From positions 2,108,001 to 2,172,000 of the forward strand of contig NZ_CP074404.1 in assembly GCF_018388465.1 (NCBI RefSeq): 64,000 bases of DNA, given 5' to 3'. The notes beneath the pieces are model-generated. The model worked only from the letters and a program-made list of their open reading frames with translations. It was not told the DNA's origin and did not search any database. The stretch comes from Cellulomonas fengjieae. Lineage in GTDB: Bacteria > Actinomycetota > Actinomycetes > Actinomycetales > Cellulomonadaceae. Positions 55,144 to 64,000 of this stretch are shown piece by piece. The number at the start of each line of letters is the position of its first letter. Positions within the stretch are counted from its first letter, which is position 1. A program made the position numbers and the translations under genes.

Positions 55144-57263
55144 GCACCGCCAGCACCGACAGCCCCCGCACCGAGCGCGTCAGCCACGCCCTCGTCCGCG
55201 ACGTCCCGCTGCCCGGTGGCGCCGGGATGCTCGCCCTGATCACCATCGACAACGGCCTGGACCACACCAAGCCGACGACGCTCGGTCCGCAGGGCATCGC
55301 GGAGCTGACCGCGACGCTGACCGCCGTGCGCGAGCGCGTCGCGGCCGGCGAGGTCGCGGCCGTCGCGGTCACCGGCAAGCCGTACTTCCTGGCCGCCGGG
55401 GCCGACCTGACGCAGCTCGGCTCCGTCCCCGGACGCGAGGGCGCGCTGCTGCTCGGGCAGGGCGGCCACGCGGCCTACGAGCTCCTGCACTCGATGGGCG
55501 TCCCCACGTTCGCGTTCGTCAACGGCATCGCGCTGGGCGGCGGCCTCGAGCTGGCGCTGAACTGCGACTACCGGACCGTCGCGTCGGACGTCCGCGCCCT
55601 CGCGCTGCCCGAGACCGGGCTGGGCCTCGTGCCCGGCTGGGGTGGCGCGTACGTCGTGCCGCGGCTCGTCGGCGTGGAGAAGGCCCTCGACGTCATCCTC
55701 GCGCGCCCCGCGGCGAACAAGCCGTTCGCCGCGGGGGAGGCCACCACGATCGGGCTCATGGACATCGTGCTCGACCCCGCGGACTTCCTCGAGGAGTCCA
55801 TCCGCTGGGCCGCGGGGGTGGTCACCGGCGAGATCGTCGTCCCCCGGCGCGAGCTCGACCCGGCCGAGCTCTGGGACGGTGCCGTGGCGGCGGCGCGGCA
55901 GCGCCTCGACGCGGTCATCCACCGCTCCCGCCCCGCGCCGTACCGCGCGCTCGACCTGGTGGCCGCGGCGCGCACGGCGAGCCGCGAGGAGGCGTTCGCG
56001 GCCGAGGACGAGGCGCTCGCCGACCTGATCATGAGCGACGAGATGCGCGCGTCGGTCTACGCGTTCGGTCTGGTCTCTGGGGGCAAGAAGCCCGTCGGCG
56101 CACCCGACCGCTCGCTCGCGCAGCCGGTCACCCGGGTGGGCATCGTCGGCGCCGGACTCATGGCCGCACAGATCGCCATGCTGTTCGCGCAGCGGCTGGG
56201 CGTCCCCGTCGTCATGCGCGACCTCGACCAGGAGCGGGTCGACAAGGGGCTCGCCGCGGTCCGGTCCTCGGTCGAGCGGCTCACGTCGACCGGCCGGATC
56301 AGCGAGCCCGCGGGGGCGCGCCTGCTCGGCTCGATCCACGGCACCACGGACCTCGCCGAGTTCGCCGCGTGCGACCTCGTCATCGAGGCGGTCACCGAGA
56401 TCCTCGACCTGAAGAAGAAGGTCTTCGCGGAGCTGGAGACGGTGGTCTCGCCCACGACGATCCTCGCGACGAACACGTCGGCGCTGTCGGTGACCGCGAT
56501 GGCGGCCGACCTGCAGCACCCCGAGCGGGTCGTCGGGCTGCACTTCTTCAACCCCGTCGCGGCGATGCCGCTGGTCGAGGTGGTGCAGGCGGAGCGCACG
56601 TCGCTCGAGGCGCTCGCCACCGGGTTCGCCGTGGCGGCCACGCTGCGCAAGACGGCCGTCCTGGTGGCCGACCGGCCCGGCTTCGTCGTCAACCGCCTGC
56701 TCGTGCTGCTGCTCGGCGTGATCGTGGACGCGGTCGAGCACGGCACCCCGGTCGAGGTCGCCGACCGCGCGCTGCGTCCGCTCGGCCTCCCGATGCCGCC
56801 GTTCGAGCTCTTCGACCTCGTCGGGCCGGCCGTGGGACTGCACGTGCTCACGTCGCTGCGCGAGGCGCTCGGCGACCGGTTCCCGCGCTCCCCCGGACTG
56901 GAGAAGCTGGTGGCCGACGGCACGACCGTGGTGCTCCCCGCGAAGGCCAAGGGCCTGCCGAAGCCGGTCGACCCCGCCATCCAGGCGGTGTTCGACAGCT
57001 CCCGCGAGGGCGACGGCACCCCGCTCGACGAGGCCGGCGTTCTGGACAGCGTGCTGACCGCCCTCACGGTGGAGGTCGGGCACATGCTCGAGGAGGGGGT
57101 CGTCGCGACCCCGCAGCAGATCGACCTGTGCATGATCCTGGGCGCCGGGTGGGGCTTCCACCTGGGCGGCATCACGCCGTACCTGGACCGCACGGGCTAC
57201 TCCGAGCGCGTCCTGGGCCGTCGGATCCTGCCCGACGGCGTCGCGAACGTGCCGAACCGGTAA
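55140..57263 (+). CDS. fadB: Multifunctional 3-hydroxyacyl-CoA dehydrogenase / enoyl-CoA hydratase
   Basis: 707 residues. N-terminal crotonase domain (about 20-290) with oxyanion-hole segment FLAAGADLTQL and ETGLGLVPGWGGAYVVPRL; then NAD-binding domain VGIVGAGLMAAQIAMLFA (about 335) and HFFNPVAAMPLVEVV with the catalytic His; C-terminal dehydrogenase domains follow. It hydrates enoyl-CoA and oxidises 3-hydroxyacyl-CoA, feeding the thiolase encoded just upstream. GTG start. Confidence 0.93.
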   Translation: MSTASTDSPRTERVSHALVRDVPLPGGAGMLALITIDNGLDHTKPTTLGPQGIAELTATLTAVRERVAAGEVAAVAVTGKPYFLAAGADLTQLGSVPGREGALLLGQGGHAAYELLHSMGVPTFAFVNGIALGGGLELALNCDYRTVASDVRALALPETGLGLVPGWGGAYVVPRLVGVEKALDVILARPAANKPFAAGEATTIGLMDIVLDPADFLEESIRWAAGVVTGEIVVPRRELDPAELWDGAVAAARQRLDAVIHRSRPAPYRALDLVAAARTASREEAFAAEDEALADLIMSDEMRASVYAFGLVSGGKKPVGAPDRSLAQPVTRVGIVGAGLMAAQIAMLFAQRLGVPVVMRDLDQERVDKGLAAVRSSVERLTSTGRISEPAGARLLGSIHGTTDLAEFAACDLVIEAVTEILDLKKKVFAELETVVSPTTILATNTSALSVTAMAADLQHPERVVGLHFFNPVAAMPLVEVVQAERTSLEALATGFAVAATLRKTAVLVADRPGFVVNRLLVLLLGVIVDAVEHGTPVEVADRALRPLGLPMPPFELFDLVGPAVGLHVLTSLREALGDRFPRSPGLEKLVADGTTVVLPAKAKGLPKPVDPAIQAVFDSSREGDGTPLDEAGVLDSVLTALTVEVGHMLEEGVVATPQQIDLCMILGAGWGFHLGGITPYLDRTGYSERVLGRRILPDGVANVPNR

Positions 57264-57267
57264 CCCG

Positions 57268-58131
57268 TCAGTAGACCGACAGCCCCCGGTCCCGGAACGT
57301 CGCGCGCACGCGCTCGACGAGCTCCGGGGCCGGGGGCTGCGTCTCGTCCAGCTCGTAGCGCATTCCCAGCTCGTCCCACTTGTCGCGGCCCATCTGGTGG
57401 AACGGGAGCACCTCGACGCGCTCGACCACCGGGCCCATGGCGACGACGTGGTCCGCGACCGCCTCGACGTTCTCCGGCGCGTCCGTCAGGCCGGGCACCA
57501 GCACGAACCGGATCCACGTCCGGGTGCCGCTGTCCCGCAGCCGGCGGCCGAAGTCGAGCGTCGGCTGCAGCGCGCGTCCGGTCACGCGGCGGTAGGCGTC
57601 CGGCAGGCCGGACTTGATGTCCAGCAGCACCAGGTCGATGTTCTCGAGCATCTCGTCGGAGCACTGTGCGCCGAAGAAGCCCGACGTGTCGACGGTCGTG
57701 TGCACGTCCATCGCCTTGGCCCCCCGCAGCAGCCTGGCCAGGTACGCGGGCTGCATCAGCGGCTCGCCACCGGAGACCGTCAGGCCACCACCGGTCGCCT
57801 TGAACACGGTGCGGTACCGCGCGACCCGCGCCAGGATCTCGTCGGCCGGCACGTCCGTGCCGCGGCGCATCTGCATCGTGTCGGGGTTGTGGCAGTACAG
57901 GCACTGCAACGGGCAGCCGGCCAGGAACACGGTCAACCGCGTCCCGGGCCCGTCCACCGCGGTGACCAGCTCCCAGGAGTGCACGGACCCGACCTCGCCG
58001 GCCCGCACGGCCGTCATCCGTGCGGCGTGGTCGAGCTCGACCGAGGCCAGTCCCGCGGTGCCCGAGCGCGACCGGGGCAGGCCCAGGGGCACGGCGGGCA
58101 TCGCCGTGTCGTGCCCCTGGGCCAGTGTCAT
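57268..58131 (-). CDS. pflA: Pyruvate formate-lyase activating enzyme
   Basis: 287 residues. Radical SAM motif CPLQCLYC (Cys73, 77, 80) binds the [4Fe-4S] cluster; SWELVTAVDGPGTRLTVFLAGC and the GGLTVSGGEPLMQP segment are PflA hallmarks. It makes the glycyl radical on PflB anaerobically. The N-terminal 40 residues are longer than usual; ATG at 58017 is an alternative start but lacks a ribosome binding site. Seven bases after pflB. Confidence 0.95.
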   Translation of the reverse strand: MTLAQGHDTAMPAVPLGLPRSRSGTAGLASVELDHAARMTAVRAGEVGSVHSWELVTAVDGPGTRLTVFLAGCPLQCLYCHNPDTMQMRRGTDVPADEILARVARYRTVFKATGGGLTVSGGEPLMQPAYLARLLRGAKAMDVHTTVDTSGFFGAQCSDEMLENIDLVLLDIKSGLPDAYRRVTGRALQPTLDFGRRLRDSGTRTWIRFVLVPGLTDAPENVEAVADHVVAMGPVVERVEVLPFHQMGRDKWDELGMRYELDETQPPAPELVERVRATFRDRGLSVY

Positions 58132-58138
58132 CGCCCGC

Positions 58139-60409
58139 TCACACCTTCGAGTGGAAGGTGCGCGACAGGACGTCCAGCTGCTGCTCGCGGGTGAGCCGCA
58201 CGAAGTTCACGGCGTAGCCCGACACGCGGATGGTCAGCTGCGGGTAGTCCTCGGGGTGCTCCATGGCGTCCTCGAGGGTCTCGCGGTTGAGCACGTTGAT
58301 GTTCAGGTGGTAGCCCGACGACATCATGTACGCGTCCATGAGGCCCACCAGGTTGGTCACCTGCTCCTCCGGCGTCCGGCCGAGGCCCGAGGGGATCACC
58401 GTCGAGGTCAGCGAGATGCCGTCCTGAGCGTCCAGGTAGGGGATCTTGGCGACCGAGAGCGCCGAGGCGAGCATGCCGTGCGCGTCCCGACCGTTCATCG
58501 GGTTGGCACCGGGTGCGAACGGCTGGCCGGCGGCCCGGCCGTCGGGCGTGGAGCCCGTCGACTTGCCGTAGACCACGTTCGACGTGATCGTCAGCACCGA
58601 CTGGGTGTGCACGGCGTCCCGGTAGGTCGGCGTGCGACGCAGCTTGGTCATGAACGACTTGACCAGCCACACCGCGATCTCGTCGGCGCGGTCGTCGTCG
58701 TTCCCGTACGTCGGGTACTCCCCGTCGACCTCGTACTCGGTGACCAGGCCATCGACCGTGCGCACGGGGCGGACGGCCGCGTACTTGATCGCGGACAGGG
58801 AGTCGGCGACCACCGACAGGCCGGCGATGCCGCAGGCCATGGTCCGCAGCACGGCACGGTCGTGCAGCGCCATCTCGAGCCGCTCGTACGCGTACTTGTC
58901 GTGCATGAAGTGGACGCAGTTCAGGGCGTCCACGTACGTCTGCGCGAGCCAGTCGAGCATCACGTCGAGCTTGGCCGCGACGTCGTCGTAGTCCAGGACG
59001 TCACCGGCGACGGCGGGCGCCGAGGGGGCGACCTGCTTGCCGGTGAGCTCGTCGCGCCCGCCGTTGATCGCGTAGAGCAGGGCCTTGGCGAGGTTCACCC
59101 GCGCACCGAAGAACTGCATCTGCTGACCGACCCGCATGGGCGAGACGCAGCACGCGATCGCGGCGTCGTCGCCCCACGAGTCGCGGATCAGGTCGTCGGA
59201 CTCGTACTGCAGCGCCGAGGTGTCGATCGAGACCTTCGTGCAGAACCGCTTGAAGCCCTCCGGCAGGCGGTCGGTCCAGAACACCGTCAGGTTCGGCTCG
59301 GGGGCCGGCCCCAGGTTGTAGAGCGTCTGCAGGTAGCGGAAGGACGTCTTGGTGACCAGGGTCCGCCCGTCCTCGCCCATGCCACCGATCGCCTCCGTCA
59401 CCCAGGTGGGGTCACCGGAGAACAGCTCGTCGTACTCGGGCGTGCGCAGGAACCGCACGATGCGCAGCTTGATGACGAGGTCGTCGATGAGCTCCTGCGC
59501 GTCCTGCTCGGTCAGCCGGCCGGCAGCCAGGTCGCGCTGCAGGAAGACGTCGAGGAACGTGGAGGTCCGGCCGAGCGACATCGCCGCACCGTTCTGCTCC
59601 TTGACCGCGCCGAGGTAGGCGAAGTACAGCCACTGCACGGCCTCCTTGGCCGTGGAGGCGGGGCCGGAGATGTCGTAGCCGTACGAGGCGGCCATCGTCT
59701 TGAGCTCCTGGAGCGCGCGGATCTGCTCCGCGTTCTCCTCGCGGTCGCGGATCACGTTCTCCGACGAGCGCTCCCGGTCCATCTCGGCCCGGTCCTCACG
59801 CTTGGCGGCGATCAGGGCGTCGACGCCGTAGAGCGCCACGCGGCGGTAGTCGCCGATGATCCGGCCCCGCCCGTACGCGTCCGGCAGGCCGGTGATGAGG
59901 TGGGCGGAGCGGGCGGCGCGGACCGCCGGCGGGTACACGTCGAAGACGCCGTCGTTGTGCGTCTTGCGGTACTTGGTGAAGATCTCGCCGACGATCGGGT
60001 CGGGCGCGAACCCGTAGGTCTCGAGCGCCTTCTCGACCATCCGGTAGCCGCCGTTGGGCATGATCGCGCGCTTCAGCGGCGCGTCCGTCTGCAGGCCGAC
60101 GATGATCTCGTGGTGCCGGTCGATGTAGCCCGGCTCGTGCGACGTGATTGAGGACGGCGTGTGCGGGTCGATGTCGTGGACGCCGCGGGCGCGCTCCGCC
60201 GGGAACATCTCCGTGAGCCGAGCCCACATCGCGGTGGTGCGGGGCGTCGGGCCGGCGAGGAAGTCGGCGTCGCCGGTGAACGGCGTGTAGTTGCGCTGGA
60301 TGAAGTCGCGCACGTCGATCCGGTCCACCCACGGCCCGGCCGCGAAGCCGTCCCAGGCCGGGGCACCGGCGGACTCGTTGCGCTGGTTGGGCAGGGTGCT
60401 GGTGGACAT
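58139..60409 (-). CDS. pflB: Formate C-acetyltransferase (pyruvate formate-lyase)
   Basis: 756 residues. Active-site Cys420-Cys421 in IACCVSPM and glycyl-radical site VSGYAVNF with Gly at 731 near the C-terminus, both in the E. coli PflB positions. It converts pyruvate and CoA to acetyl-CoA and formate without oxygen, consistent with mixed-acid fermentation by Cellulomonas. Start ATG follows GGAGGAG. A DosR-like box and an operator-like palindrome lie upstream. Confidence 0.97.
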   Translation of the reverse strand: MSTSTLPNQRNESAGAPAWDGFAAGPWVDRIDVRDFIQRNYTPFTGDADFLAGPTPRTTAMWARLTEMFPAERARGVHDIDPHTPSSITSHEPGYIDRHHEIIVGLQTDAPLKRAIMPNGGYRMVEKALETYGFAPDPIVGEIFTKYRKTHNDGVFDVYPPAVRAARSAHLITGLPDAYGRGRIIGDYRRVALYGVDALIAAKREDRAEMDRERSSENVIRDREENAEQIRALQELKTMAASYGYDISGPASTAKEAVQWLYFAYLGAVKEQNGAAMSLGRTSTFLDVFLQRDLAAGRLTEQDAQELIDDLVIKLRIVRFLRTPEYDELFSGDPTWVTEAIGGMGEDGRTLVTKTSFRYLQTLYNLGPAPEPNLTVFWTDRLPEGFKRFCTKVSIDTSALQYESDDLIRDSWGDDAAIACCVSPMRVGQQMQFFGARVNLAKALLYAINGGRDELTGKQVAPSAPAVAGDVLDYDDVAAKLDVMLDWLAQTYVDALNCVHFMHDKYAYERLEMALHDRAVLRTMACGIAGLSVVADSLSAIKYAAVRPVRTVDGLVTEYEVDGEYPTYGNDDDRADEIAVWLVKSFMTKLRRTPTYRDAVHTQSVLTITSNVVYGKSTGSTPDGRAAGQPFAPGANPMNGRDAHGMLASALSVAKIPYLDAQDGISLTSTVIPSGLGRTPEEQVTNLVGLMDAYMMSSGYHLNINVLNRETLEDAMEHPEDYPQLTIRVSGYAVNFVRLTREQQLDVLSRTFHSKV

Positions 60410-60423
60410 CTGTACTCCTCCGA

Positions 60424-60439
60424 CGTGGTCGATACCACG
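60424..60439. promoter_or_regulatory. Operator-like palindrome at the pflB promoter
   Basis: CGTGGT-CGAT-ACCACG is a 6-base inverted repeat with a 4-base centre. It lies directly downstream of a possible -10 (TAACGT, 60445-60440 on the minus strand), hence over the expected transcription start: a position for a repressor. Confidence 0.5.
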
Positions 60440-60445
60440 ACGTTA
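60440..60445 (-). promoter_or_regulatory. Possible -10 box of pflBA
   Basis: TAACGT (TAnnnT) preceded by TG on the minus strand; no good -35, as expected for an activator-dependent promoter. Predicted transcription start near 60433. Confidence 0.4.
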
Positions 60446-60468
60446 CAGACGTGGGATGACTTGCACCT

Positions 60469-60482
60469 GGGACCAAAGCCCC
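60469..60482 (-). promoter_or_regulatory. DosR/DevR-like box upstream of pflB
   Basis: Minus-strand GGGGCTTTGGTCCC matches the mycobacterial DosR core GGGACTTTnGTCCC in all but one of the fixed positions. Its centre is about 42 bases upstream of the predicted pflB transcription start, the usual place for a class II activator. Hypoxic induction of pflBA is inferred. Confidence 0.5.
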
Positions 60483-60488
60483 CAGAAA

Positions 60489-62372
60489 TCAGACGGAGCG
60501 GTCCAGGGCGGCGAGCACGTCGCGCGCGATGTCCGCGGGCCGCAGCCGCAGCTCGGTCACGAGCTGCTCACGGGTGGCGTGATCGAGGAACGCGCGCGGG
60601 ATCCCGACGTTGTGCACCACGGTCGAGATGCCCGCCTCCCGTGCCCGCTGCGCCACCAGGGAGCCCAGGCCGCCGTCCACGACGCCGTCCTCGATGGTCA
60701 CCACGTGGTCGTGGTCGCCCACGAGCTTGGTCAGGGCGCTCGGGACCGGCATGGCCCATCGCGGGTCGACGACCGTCACGCGCAGGTGGTGGGCGGCGAG
60801 CACCTCGGCGGTCTCGAGCGCGGTCTGCGCCATGGCGCCGAAGCCGACCAGGAGCACGTGCGGCGCGTCGGCCGGACCGTCGTGACGCGCGAGGACGTCC
60901 ACGCCGTCGAGGTGGTCGATCGCGGGTACGGGGTCGACCAGCGCACCCTTCGGGTACCGGATCACCGTGGGCGCGTCGTCGACGTCCACGGCGGTCCGCA
61001 GCGCCTCCCGCAGCGTCTCCTCGTCGCGCGGCGCGGCGAGGCGCAGGCCCGGGACGACGCCGAGCATCGCCATGTCCCACATGCCGTTGTGGCTCGCACC
61101 GTCGCTGCCCGTGAGCCCGGCGCGGTCGAGCACGAACGTGACGCCCGCCTTGTGCAGCGCCACGTCCATGAGCACCTGGTCGAACGCCCGGTTGAGGAAG
61201 GTCGCATAGACCGCGACGACCGGGTGCAGTCCGCCGAAGGCCATGCCCGCGGCCGAGGTCGCCGCATGCTGCTCCGCGATGCCGACGTCGAACACCCGCG
61301 CGGGGAACTCCGCCGCGAACGGCGCGAGGCCGACGGGCTGGAGCATCGCCGCGGTGACGGCGACGACGTCCGGACGGCGCCGGCCGATCCGGACCAGCTC
61401 GTCGGCGAACACGCTGGTCCACTCGAACCGCGACGGCGCGACGGGCAGACCGGTCTCCGGGTGGATCTTGCCGACCGCGTGGAACCGGTCGGCCACGTCC
61501 TGCTCGGCGGGGACGTAGCCGCGCCCCTTCTCGGTGATGACGTGCACGATCACCGGACCGCCGAAGGCCTTCGCGTTGCGCAGCGCGCGCTCGACCGCAC
61601 GCACGTCGTGCCCGTCGACCGGGCCGACGTACTTGATGCCCAGGTCCTCGAACATGCCCTGCGGCACGAGGACGTCCTTGATCCCCTTCTTCATCCCGTG
61701 CAGCGCCTCGTACGTGGCACGGCCGGGGAGCCCGGAGCGTCGCAGCGTGCGCTTGCCCCACGAGAGCACGTTCTCGTAGCCGCGCGTGGTGCGCAGCATG
61801 TCCAGGTGGTGGGCCAACCCGCCGATGGTCGGCGCGTACGAGCGGCCGTTGTCGTTCACCACGATCACCAGCCGCCGGTCCTGGCCCGCTGCGATGTTGT
61901 TCAACGCCTCCCAGGCCATCCCCCCGGTCAGGGCGCCGTCGCCGATCACCGCGACCACGTGCCGGTCGCCGCGGCCCTGCAGCTCGTTGGCCTTGGCGAT
62001 CCCGTCGGCCCAGCTGAGGGCGGTCGAGGCGTGGGAGTTCTCGACGACGTCGTGCTCGGACTCGGCGCGGCTCGGGTAGCCGGACAGGCCGCCCTTGCTG
62101 CGCAGCCGGGAGAAGTCGCGTCGGCCGGTCAGCAGCTTGTGCACGTACGCCTGGTGGCCCGTGTCGAACACCATGGTGTCCAGCGGCGACTCGAAGACCC
62201 GGTGCATCGCGATCGTCAGCTCGACGACCCCGAGGTTGGGCCCGAGATGGCCACCCGTGCGGGAGACCTGCTCGACCAGGAACGTGCGGATCTCGCCGGC
62301 CAGGTCGTCAGCCTGCTGCGAGGTGAGACGGCGCACGTCGTGCGGTGAGCTGATGCGGTCGAGCTGACCCAT
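60489..62372 (-). CDS. dxs: 1-deoxy-D-xylulose-5-phosphate synthase
   Basis: 627 residues. Thiamine-diphosphate motif [31 protein letters not shown], and transketolase pyrimidine-domain [15 protein letters not shown]. It joins pyruvate and glyceraldehyde 3-phosphate, the first step of the MEP isoprenoid pathway. ATG at 62372 follows GGAGGAGGAGG; frames upstream of it are not supported. Confidence 0.97.
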   Translation of the reverse strand: MGQLDRISSPHDVRRLTSQQADDLAGEIRTFLVEQVSRTGGHLGPNLGVVELTIAMHRVFESPLDTMVFDTGHQAYVHKLLTGRRDFSRLRSKGGLSGYPSRAESEHDVVENSHASTALSWADGIAKANELQGRGDRHVVAVIGDGALTGGMAWEALNNIAAGQDRRLVIVVNDNGRSYAPTIGGLAHHLDMLRTTRGYENVLSWGKRTLRRSGLPGRATYEALHGMKKGIKDVLVPQGMFEDLGIKYVGPVDGHDVRAVERALRNAKAFGGPVIVHVITEKGRGYVPAEQDVADRFHAVGKIHPETGLPVAPSRFEWTSVFADELVRIGRRRPDVVAVTAAMLQPVGLAPFAAEFPARVFDVGIAEQHAATSAAGMAFGGLHPVVAVYATFLNRAFDQVLMDVALHKAGVTFVLDRAGLTGSDGASHNGMWDMAMLGVVPGLRLAAPRDEETLREALRTAVDVDDAPTVIRYPKGALVDPVPAIDHLDGVDVLARHDGPADAPHVLLVGFGAMAQTALETAEVLAAHHLRVTVVDPRWAMPVPSALTKLVGDHDHVVTIEDGVVDGGLGSLVAQRAREAGISTVVHNVGIPRAFLDHATREQLVTELRLRPADIARDVLAALDRSV

Positions 62373-62502
62373 GGTGAGCCTCCTCCTCCGGTGCGCGGCG
62401 ACGATGCCCGCACCGTGCGGACGCCGGAAATCCCTGCCCACACTGTAGGCCGACCTGGCTGAGCACACCTGGTCGCGCAGGTCAGCAGGGTGTGCGGGAC
62501 CC

Positions 62503-64000
<1,498 letters not shown>

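Noticed and set aside
62442..62470. dxs promoter with TACAGT as -10
   Set aside because: The -10 is good but the hexamer 17 bases upstream (AGGTGT) does not resemble a -35, so I do not list it as a feature.

Overview
High-GC actinobacterial chromosome segment. Modular plant-polysaccharide hydrolases (GH10-CBM2-GH62, and GH81 with FN3 and CBM6), ATGA/GTGA gene overlaps, frequent GTG starts and a pyruvate formate-lyase system together suggest a facultatively anaerobic cellulolytic Micrococcales organism, most likely Cellulomonas. The genus is an inference from gene content. I saw no tRNA, rRNA, insertion sequence, prophage or CRISPR array. Both window edges cut a gene: a xylanase at the left and guaB1 at the right.

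Layout. 1-12.2 kb is a glycan region: a xylanase/arabinofuranosidase, a LacI regulator with a palindromic operator, a secreted GH81 beta-1,3-glucanase, and a tightly coupled operon of GT2 synthase, HlyD-like adaptor and membrane-anchored GH81. 12.2-26 kb is mixed housekeeping and poorly known genes: alpha/beta hydrolase, HrpB helicase, a Cys-motif SDR-like protein, transglutaminase-like protein, K+ channel, a large membrane protein with a lipase-like end, DUF6421, a truncated PIG-V-like remnant, a YbdK-type ligase and an FAD reductase. 26-33 kb is glycogen-to-trehalose conversion (glgX-treY-treZ). 34-40 kb is assimilatory sulfate reduction (sulfite reductase, zinc-ribbon protein, cysH, cysD, cysN, cysG-like), preceded by a cysteine-rich leader peptide and a hairpin at the ribosome binding site. 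41-47 kb is a lipoprotein/adaptor/MacB-like ABC export operon facing a two-component system. 47-53 kb holds an ALF-repeat cell-wall protein, an ATP-grasp ligase resembling D-aspartate ligases, gnd, DUF3000, an orphan LuxR-type regulator and an RNase D. 53-64 kb is beta-oxidation (thiolase and FadB-like), pflA/pflB with a DosR-like box, dxs and guaB1.

Two systems deserve most attention. The first is the GT2/adaptor/GH81 operon, whose plan matches a beta-glucan synthesis and secretion complex; the GH81 partner points to a beta-1,3-glucan (curdlan-type) product. The second is the 33-residue leader with seven cysteines ahead of the sulfate assimilation operon, with a downstream hairpin that covers part of the operon's ribosome binding site, which looks like a cysteine-responsive translational attenuator.
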